Shown here piece by piece: positions 58,124 to 64,000 of a stretch of DNA of 64,000 nt. Under the pieces are notes generated by a model. That model was not told the origin of the DNA and did not search any database. It saw nothing but the letters and a program-made list of their open reading frames with translations. Source of the stretch: Sphaerisporangium perillae (GTDB taxonomy: Bacteria; Actinomycetota; Actinomycetes; Streptosporangiales; Streptosporangiaceae); assembly GCF_023276435.1 (NCBI RefSeq), contig NZ_JALLPO010000021.1, forward strand, positions 1-64,000, read 5' to 3'. Position 1 is the first letter of the stretch, and each line of letters begins with the position of its first letter. A program made the translations under genes and the position numbers.

Positions 58124-58340
58124 CGGCAACCCTTCCCGGCACGACGACTGGACGGCTAGTGGGGAGAGACCTCCCCAGCCTACGGCGCTTCAGGCGTCGA
58201 TCACTGGAAGCCATTCATGTTGCGGTTTGACAACCAAGTGAATACAGGTGTCGTCTTATGACCTCTTTATACGCATGATCTACCCGAAGGTGCCATAAGT
58301 CGGTTCCAACGACGGAGCCGCCGGCGTCGAAGGGGTACAT

Positions 58341-59900
58341 GTGAAGAAGATCCTGATAGCGCTGGCCACAGCCGGCCTGGGTCTGAGCGGAGCGCTGGTC
58401 GCGTCACCCGCGTCGGCCGGCACTCAGCAGGCCCCCGGCCACACGCCTCCCGCTCCTCAGTGGGCGCAGTGCGCGGATCTGCCCGCCGGCATCGAGTGCG
58501 CGTCGGTCGCGGTCCCGCTCGACTACTCGCGCCCGTGGGGCAAGACGATCAAGATCGCCGTATCGCGCAAGAAGGCGACCGACACGGCCAACTACCAGGG
58601 CGCGATCCTGTTCAACCCCGGCGGTCCCGGCGGCAGCGGTCTCGCATACCCGGCGGTGATGCAGAACCGTCTCGGCGCGACCCTGGCCGCGCAGTACGAC
58701 CTCATCGGCTTCGACCCGCGCGGCGTCGGCTCCAGCGAGCCCGCGCTCAGCTGCGACCCGCACTTCTTCGACCCGGTGCGCCCGGACTACCTGCCGTCCA
58801 CCTGGGCCGAGGAGTCGGCCTGGCTGAAGAAGATGCAGGGCTACTCCAAGGCCTGTGACGCCGCCCACGGCGAGCTGCTGAAGAACATGACCACGGTGGA
58901 CGCCGCCAAGGACATGGACCAGATCCGCAAGGCCCTCGGCCAGCAGCAGATCAGCTACGTCGGCTACTCCTACGGCACCTACCTGGGCGCCACGTACGCC
59001 ACCCTGTTCCCCTCCAAGGTGCGCCGCCTGGTCCTGGACAGCATCGTCAACCCCGAGCGTGTCTGGTACGACGCCAACATCGACCAGAACCACGCGTTCG
59101 AGGTCCGCGCCAAGGACTTCTTCGCCTGGATCGCGCAGTACGACGCCACCTACCACCTCGGCACCGCCGGCGCCGACGTGGAGAAGGCGTACTACGCGAC
59201 CCGCGCCAAGCTCAAGGCCACGCCGGCCGAGGGCAGGGTCGGCCCGGACGAGCTGGACGACACCTACCTGGCGGGCGGCTACCTCAAGAGCCGCTGGCCG
59301 CTCCTGGCCAACGCCCTGTCGAAGTACGTGGCGGGCAACACCGCTCCCCTGGTGGCCGCGTACGGCACCTACGGCGACAGCAGCGGCAACGACAACGGCT
59401 TCGCCGTCTACTCCGCCGTGGAGTGCAGCGACGCCCTCTGGCCGCGCGACTGGGCGACCTGGCACCGCGACTGGTGGCAGTCCTACCGCACCGCTCCGTT
59501 CCTGACCTGGGGCAACGCCTGGTACAACGCGCAGTGCCAGTCCTGGCCGGTCCGCGGGCACAACCCCCCGCGCATCGACGGCAAGGCGATCAAGAACGCC
59601 CTGTTCTTCCAGGACACCAAGGACGCGGCCACTCCGTACCCGGGTGGCGTCGAGATGCACAAGCGCTTCCCGTCCTCCCGCCTGGTGGTCATGGACGGCG
59701 GCGGCAACCACGGCCTCACCGGCCGGGGCAACGCCTGCATCGACGACATCTGGAAGGCGTACCTGACCGACGGCTCGCTGCCCGCGAGCCTGCCGGGTCC
59801 GGACGTCCACTGCGCGCCGTTCCCCGACCCGGTGCCGCCGGCGGCGACCCTGCGCTCCGCGCCCACCTCCGACGACGACTGGGTGCCCGGCGAGCGCTGA
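58341..59900 (+). CDS. Secreted alpha/beta-hydrolase, tripeptidyl aminopeptidase (TAP) type
   Basis: This 519-residue protein has an N-terminal Sec signal (KKILIALATAGLGLSGALVA SPASA, cleaved near residue 26). The hydrolase core has the oxyanion segment LFNPGGPGGSGLAYPAVMQ, the nucleophile elbow VGYSYGTYLGATYATLFP, and a C-terminal TAP-like domain with GGGNHGLTGRG supplying the histidine. It probably releases short peptides outside the cell. GTG/ATG ambiguity is slight; the GTG at 58341 is used. A terminator follows. Confidence 0.9.
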   Translation: MKKILIALATAGLGLSGALVASPASAGTQQAPGHTPPAPQWAQCADLPAGIECASVAVPLDYSRPWGKTIKIAVSRKKATDTANYQGAILFNPGGPGGSGLAYPAVMQNRLGATLAAQYDLIGFDPRGVGSSEPALSCDPHFFDPVRPDYLPSTWAEESAWLKKMQGYSKACDAAHGELLKNMTTVDAAKDMDQIRKALGQQQISYVGYSYGTYLGATYATLFPSKVRRLVLDSIVNPERVWYDANIDQNHAFEVRAKDFFAWIAQYDATYHLGTAGADVEKAYYATRAKLKATPAEGRVGPDELDDTYLAGGYLKSRWPLLANALSKYVAGNTAPLVAAYGTYGDSSGNDNGFAVYSAVECSDALWPRDWATWHRDWWQSYRTAPFLTWGNAWYNAQCQSWPVRGHNPPRIDGKAIKNALFFQDTKDAATPYPGGVEMHKRFPSSRLVVMDGGGNHGLTGRGNACIDDIWKAYLTDGSLPASLPGPDVHCAPFPDPVPPAATLRSAPTSDDDWVPGER

Positions 59901-59930
59901 GCCACCGGGCCGTTTAGAGCCCCCCAACGG

Positions 59931-59964
59931 AAGAGCCCCTGACCATCCAGGCCGGGGGCTCTTT
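59931..59964 (+). terminator. Intrinsic terminator after the TAP-like gene
   Basis: AAGAGCCCC (59931-59939) pairs with GGGGCTCTT (59955-59963), followed by TTCG. The hairpin is about 30 bp past the stop codon and is transcribed with the peptidase gene. Confidence 0.75.
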
Positions 59965-60018
59965 CGCGTGCGGGGACGGCATTCCGAACCCGGGCGAGAT
60001 CAGATACGTCGAAGGGTT

Positions 60019-60486
60019 ATGCGGACGATGACGGCGACACTGGCGACCGGATCCCTGTTCTTCGCTCTGGCGTGCGGCAACGCTCCGGGCGCCGGCACCA
60101 CGAGCACCTCTCCCGACGACCCGGTGACCGCGGACGTGAGCTCGACGAGCGTCACGAGCCCTGGTGCCCCGGTCGTGGCCCCCTCACCCACCAGGCCGAA
60201 GGGCCACACGGTCGACCCGCGCAAGGTGCGGTGGGAGAAGGCGCGGCCCTCGCGCGACGGGCGCAGGCTCACCATCACCTGGTGGTCGGGGGTCGAGCCC
60301 TGCAACGTCCTGGACCGGGTGAAGGTGCGGGAGACCTCCAGGCGCGTGACCGTGACCCTGTACGAGGGGCAGGCGCCCAATGCGCGGAACGTCGCGTGCA
60401 TCGAGATCGCCGTGCTGAAGTCGACGACGGTCAAGCTCAAGAAGCCGCTCGGCCACCGGAAGATCGTCGACGGCGCCAAGAGCTGA
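60019..60486 (+). CDS. Putative lipoprotein, unknown function
   Basis: This 155-residue protein has a short hydrophobic leader ending FFALAC, a lipobox with Cys19. A Thr/Ser/Pro-rich linker (about 20-60) follows, then a compact ~95-residue domain (VRWEKARPSRDGRRLTITWW SGVEPCNVLDRVKV) with two cysteines, probably beta-rich and disulfide-bonded. It belongs to the loosely defined actinobacterial 'lipoprotein' families; I cannot name one. ATGs at 60019 and 60028 are both possible. Confidence 0.65.
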   Translation: MRTMTATLATGSLFFALACGNAPGAGTTSTSPDDPVTADVSSTSVTSPGAPVVAPSPTRPKGHTVDPRKVRWEKARPSRDGRRLTITWWSGVEPCNVLDRVKVRETSRRVTVTLYEGQAPNARNVACIEIAVLKSTTVKLKKPLGHRKIVDGAKS

Positions 60487-60618
60487 GCGATCGAGCCCCG
60501 AAGTCCTGATCGACGGTACCGAGCGCGGGATCACGCGCGGACCGAAGTCCCCGGCGCCGTAGGGCGAACGGGTTTTCTTGGTACCCCACCACGCGGAATA
60601 GGCCTGCGGCGCGTAGGG

Positions 60619-60689
60619 TTGAGCCGGTTAGACTCAACTCGCTTGACAAACCGACGAGCGAGGATCAGCATTGAGTCATACAGACTCAA
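60619..60689 (+). promoter_or_regulatory. dnaK promoter region with two HAIR (HspR) boxes
   Basis: TTGAGCCGGTTAGACTCAA (60619-60637) and TTGAGTCATACAGACTCAA (60671-60689) both match the HspR operator HAIR (CTTGAGT-N7-ACTCAAG core). The second is perfect in its arms and the first has one mismatch. TTGACA at 60643-60648 between them is a good -35, with a weak -10 (CAGCAT) 17 bp on. HspR bound here would shut off dnaK-grpE-dnaJ in the absence of heat shock. Confidence 0.88.
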
Positions 60690-60711
60690 CTTTGACTACA
60701 AGGACGTACTC

Positions 60712-62586
60712 ATGGCACGTGCGGTAGGTATCGACCTTGGGACGACCAACTCCGTCGTCTCGATCCTCGAGGGCGGTGAGCCCACGGTCATCGCCAACGC
60801 GCAGGGCTCGCGGACCACCCCGTCCGTGGTCGCCTTCGCGAAGAACGGCGAGGTCCTCGTCGGCGAGGTGGCCAAGCGCCAGGCCGTCACCAACGTCGAC
60901 CGGACCATCCGCTCAGTGAAGCGGGAGATGGGCTCCAACTGGACCGTCGAGATCGACGGCAAGAAGTTCTCTCCCCAGCAGATCAGCGCCTTCGTCCTGC
61001 AGAAGCTCAAGACGGACGCGGAAGCCTACCTCGGCGAGAAGATCACCGACGCGGTGATCACCGTCCCGGCGTACTTCAACGACTCCCAGCGGCAGGCCAC
61101 CAAGGAGGCCGGCACGATCGCGGGCCTCAACGTCCTGCGCATCATCAACGAGCCCACCTCCGCCGCTCTGGCGTACGGGCTCGACAAGGACAAGGACCAG
61201 ACCATCCTGGTCTTCGACCTCGGCGGCGGCACCTTCGACGTGTCCCTGCTCGACGTCGGCCAGGAGGACGGGCACGGGTTCGTCGAGGTCAAGGCCACCA
61301 GCGGTGACAACCACCTGGGCGGCGACGACTGGGACCAGCGCGTCGTCGACGAGCTGGTGACCCGCTTCAAGAACGCCCACGGCGTCGACCTGTCCAAGGA
61401 CAAGATGGCGCTCCAGCGCCTGCGCGAGGCCGCGGAGAAGGCGAAGATCGAGCTGTCGGCGCAGACCGAGACCTCGGTCAACCTGCCCTACATCACCGCC
61501 TCCGCCGAGGGCCCCCTCCACCTGGAGGAGAAGCTCACCCGGTCGGAGTTCCAGCGCATCACCGCCGACCTGCTCGAGCGCTGCAAGGGCCCGTTCCACC
61601 AGGTCATCAAGGACGCCGGCATCAAGGTCGCCGACATCGCCCACGTGGTGCTCGTCGGCGGGTCCACCCGCATGCCGGCCGTCAGCGAGCTGGTGAAGGA
61701 GCTGACCGGCGGCAAGGAGCCCAACAAGGGCGTCAACCCCGACGAGGTCGTCGCCATCGGCGCCGCGCTCCAGGCCGGCGTGCTCAAGGGTGAGGTCAAG
61801 GACGTCCTGCTCCTCGACGTCACGCCGCTGAGCCTGGGCATCGAGACCAAGGGCGGCATCTTCACCAAGATCATCGAGCGGAACACGACGATCCCGACCA
61901 AGCGGTCGGAGGTCTTCACCACCGCCGAGGACAACCAGCCGTCGGTGCAGATCCAGGTCTTCCAGGGCGAGCGCGAGATCGCGGCCTACAACAAGAAGCT
62001 GGCCACCTTCGAGCTGACCGGCATCGCCCCGGCGCCGCGCGGCATCCCGCAGATCGAGGTCACCTTCGACATCGACGCGAACGGCATCGTCAACGTCGGC
62101 GCCAAGGACCTCGGCACCGGCAAGGAGCAGTCGATGACCATCACCGGCGGCTCCGCGCTGCCGAAGGACGACATCGAGCGCATGATGCGCGAGGCCGAGT
62201 CCTACGCCGAGGAGGACAAGCAGCGCCGCGAGGACGCCGAGACGCGCAACAACGCCGACGCTCTGGCCTACCAGACCGAGAAGTTCCTCCATGAGAACGA
62301 GGAGAAGGTCCCGGCCGACGTCAAGACCGAGGTCGAGGGCGCGCTGAGCGAGCTGAAGAAGACCCTGGAGGGCACCGACTCGGCCGCCATCCGCGCCGCC
62401 GCCGAGAAGCTCGCCACCGTCAGCCAGAAGATGGGCTCGGCGATCTACGCCCAGTCCCAGGCCGCCGGCGCCGAAGGCGGCGACGGCGCCACCGGCGCTC
62501 CCGGTGCCGGAGCCAAGGCCGACGAGGACGTCGTCGAGGCCGAGATCGTCGACGAGGAGCCGAAGCGGGAGGGCGGTGCCGCGTGA
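60712..62586 (+). CDS. dnaK: Chaperone protein DnaK (Hsp70)
   Basis: This 624-residue ATPase chaperone shows [49 protein letters not shown] and [20 protein letters not shown]. The C-terminal substrate domain and an acidic tail rich in Ala/Glu/Asp follow. The ATG at 60712 follows AAGGA by 8 bases; the in-frame extension upstream lies inside the HAIR region and is not coding. It overlaps grpE by 4 bp. Confidence 0.98.
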   Translation: MARAVGIDLGTTNSVVSILEGGEPTVIANAQGSRTTPSVVAFAKNGEVLVGEVAKRQAVTNVDRTIRSVKREMGSNWTVEIDGKKFSPQQISAFVLQKLKTDAEAYLGEKITDAVITVPAYFNDSQRQATKEAGTIAGLNVLRIINEPTSAALAYGLDKDKDQTILVFDLGGGTFDVSLLDVGQEDGHGFVEVKATSGDNHLGGDDWDQRVVDELVTRFKNAHGVDLSKDKMALQRLREAAEKAKIELSAQTETSVNLPYITASAEGPLHLEEKLTRSEFQRITADLLERCKGPFHQVIKDAGIKVADIAHVVLVGGSTRMPAVSELVKELTGGKEPNKGVNPDEVVAIGAALQAGVLKGEVKDVLLLDVTPLSLGIETKGGIFTKIIERNTTIPTKRSEVFTTAEDNQPSVQIQVFQGEREIAAYNKKLATFELTGIAPAPRGIPQIEVTFDIDANGIVNVGAKDLGTGKEQSMTITGGSALPKDDIERMMREAESYAEEDKQRREDAETRNNADALAYQTEKFLHENEEKVPADVKTEVEGALSELKKTLEGTDSAAIRAAAEKLATVSQKMGSAIYAQSQAAGAEGGDGATGAPGAGAKADEDVVEAEIVDEEPKREGGAA

Positions 62587-63236
62587 CGTCCCCGAATTCT
62601 GGGAGCGAGCACGAAGGCCTGGTGATCCGCGACAACCGGCGCATCGACCCCGAGACCGGCGAGGTGCGCGAGGGGGCGGGGAAGGCGGCCGGCGTGTCGC
62701 CCCCCGCCTCCCCGGGCGAGGCGGCGAGGCCCGACGACGGCGTGGCCGCGCAGCTCGCCGAGCGCACGGCCGACCTCCAGCGGCTCCAGGCCGAGTACTC
62801 CAACTACCGCAAGCGCGTCGAGCGTGACCGGGTGCTGGTCAGGGAGCAGGCGGTCGCCAACGTGCTGACCGAGCTCCTGCCGATGCTGGACGACATCGGA
62901 AGGGCCCGCGACCACGGCGAGCTCACCGGCGGGTTCGCCAAGGTCAGCGAGGCGCTCGAGAGCGCGGTCGGCAAGCTCGGCCTCACGACCTACGGCACCA
63001 AGGGCGACCCGTTCGACCCGACGGTGCACGAGGCGCTGATGCACAGCTACTCGGCCGACGTCACCGAGCCCACCTGCGTGGAGATCCTCCAGCCGGGCTA
63101 CCAGATCGGCGACCGGATCCTGCGCCCGGCGCGGGTCGCCGTCGCCGAGCCGGAGGAGCCGTCGCCGGCCTCGGAGGGCTCCACCTCCGCGGCGGGCGAG
63201 ACGGGCGAGGCGGCGGCCGAGCCCGAGGACAATTGA
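62583..63236 (+). CDS. grpE: Nucleotide exchange factor GrpE
   Basis: This 217-residue DnaK co-chaperone has a long coiled-coil (about 55-100, [20 protein letters not shown]) then [20 protein letters not shown] and the beta-domain [14 protein letters not shown]. The GTG overlaps the dnaK stop (GTGA). An N-terminal ~55-residue Gly/Pro/Glu-rich region and an acidic C-tail are disordered, as usual in actinobacteria. Confidence 0.95.
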   Translation: MTSPNSGSEHEGLVIRDNRRIDPETGEVREGAGKAAGVSPPASPGEAARPDDGVAAQLAERTADLQRLQAEYSNYRKRVERDRVLVREQAVANVLTELLPMLDDIGRARDHGELTGGFAKVSEALESAVGKLGLTTYGTKGDPFDPTVHEALMHSYSADVTEPTCVEILQPGYQIGDRILRPARVAVAEPEEPSPASEGSTSAAGETGEAAAEPEDN

Positions 63237-63271
63237 GCGACTACCCCTTTGTCCCACGAAGGAAGCGATAG

Positions 63272-64000
63272 ATGAGCACCAAGGACTACCTGGAGAAGGA
63301 CTATTACGCGGTCCTTGGTGTGTCGAAGACCGCCACCGCCGAAGAGATCAAGAAGGCGTACCGGAGACTGGCCAGGAAGTACCACCCGGACGCCAACCAG
63401 GGCAACACGGAGACCGAGGCCAAGTTCAAGCAGGTCTCGGAGGCCTACGACGTCCTGTCGGACACCAAGCGCCGCAAGGAGTACGACGAGGCGCGCGCGC
63501 TGTTCGGATCCGGTCTCGGCGGATACGCGGGGGGCGGCGCCCCCCGCGGTGGCGGCGGCGGATTCCCGTTCGAGTTCGGCGACCTCTTCGGAGGCACCGC
63601 GCAGGGCGGCGGCACGGGCGAGCGCATCGGCGATCTGTTCGGCGGCCTGTTCAACCGTGGCGGGCGCACCTCCACCACCACGTCCCGTCCCCGCCGGGGC
63701 CAGGACATCGAGTCCGAGGTCACCCTGTCGTTCATGGAGGCCGTGGACGGCACGACGGTGGCCCTCCGTCTGACCAGCTCCTCGGCGTGTACGGCCTGCA
63801 GCGGCACCGGAGCCAAGGCGGGCACGACCCCGCGGGTCTGCCCCACCTGTGAGGGCACCGGCGCGGCGAGCCGCAACCTTGGCAACTTCGCCTTCTCCGA
63901 GCCGTGCCGCGACTGCAAGGGCCGTGGGCTGCTCGTCGACGACCCCTGCCCGGTGTGCGAGGGCAGCGGGCGCGGCAAGAGCACTCGCACCATCCAGGCG
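63272..64000 (+). CDS. dnaJ: Chaperone protein DnaJ, truncated by window end
   Basis: The first 243 residues are present. The J domain ([35 protein letters not shown]) includes the HPD motif at about residues 40-42. A Gly/Phe-rich linker follows (about 80-145), then zinc-finger repeats [26 protein letters not shown] and CPVCEGSG, all four complete. This is the DnaJ1-type protein of the HspR-controlled operon. It starts 35 bp after grpE, with GAAGGAAG upstream. hspR is expected beyond the window. Confidence 0.96.
   Translation, partial: MSTKDYLEKDYYAVLGVSKTATAEEIKKAYRRLARKYHPDANQGNTETEAKFKQVSEAYDVLSDTKRRKEYDEARALFGSGLGGYAGGGAPRGGGGGFPFEFGDLFGGTAQGGGTGERIGDLFGGLFNRGGRTSTTTSRPRRGQDIESEVTLSFMEAVDGTTVALRLTSSSACTACSGTGAKAGTTPRVCPTCEGTGAASRNLGNFAFSEPCRDCKGRGLLVDDPCPVCEGSGRGKSTRTIQA

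Overview
The window is high-GC DNA from a sporulating filamentous actinomycete. The evidence is an actinobacterial 14-gene nuoA-N operon, menaquinone genes, a Rex-hemACD cluster, a sigma-BldN/RsbN pair, BldC, an F420-type LLM oxidoreductase and HAIR boxes ahead of dnaK-grpE-dnaJ. Gene order and protein character fit Streptomyces-like or, more likely, Streptosporangiales genomes; the family assignment is inference. Almost everything is chromosomal core. Only the first ~1.2 kb is visibly mobile.

Layout. (1) 1-1.25 kb is a gene graveyard: the 5' part of an IS3-type orfA running off the edge, a 3' remnant of a second msrA, a frameshifted RibD/dihydrofolate-reductase-like pseudogene, and an IS4-type transposase N-terminal scrap. 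(2) 1.3-4 kb holds intact msrA, rarD and an LLM oxidoreductase. (3) 4-22.7 kb is a respiratory block on the minus strand: menG, menJ, nuoA to nuoN, then a polyprenyl diphosphate synthase 9 bp after nuoN. A perfect Rex-type palindrome lies just upstream of menJ. (4) 22.7-26.8 kb holds a secreted propeller protein, a DUF4229 membrane protein, bldC, an anthrax-lethal-factor-like metalloprotease with a small partner gene, and a PLDc_N membrane protein. (5) 27-31 kb is the system II cytochrome c maturation operon (tlpA-like, ccdA, resB, ccsB). (6) 31-41 kb holds a phosphoglycerate-mutase-like phosphatase, a LysR regulator, and haem genes hemL, hemB, hemD, hemC, hemA with rex, plus a Prim-Pol-domain ORF carrying an internal terminator-like hairpin. 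A second Rex site lies upstream of rex. (7) 41-50 kb is a developmental and cell-envelope region: glutaredoxin, a 7-TM/ABM fusion, bldN, rsbN, HAD hydrolase, acyltransferase, epimerase, ribosomal bS22, a small HTH protein, a phosphatase and acuC. (8) 51-56 kb is an export cluster (MFS, HlyD-like lipoprotein, ABC ATPase, MacB-like permease) and an EF-hand protein. (9) 56-60.5 kb holds proC, proline dehydrogenase, a secreted TAP-like peptidase and a lipoprotein. (10) 60.6-64 kb is dnaK, grpE and truncated dnaJ behind two HAIR boxes.

How it fits together. Menaquinone synthesis, NADH dehydrogenase, cytochrome c maturation and haem synthesis all feed the respiratory chain. The two Rex operators suggest that NADH/NAD+ ratio sets transcription of both the complex I/menaquinone block and the haem block. 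No CRISPR array, rRNA or tRNA was recognised.
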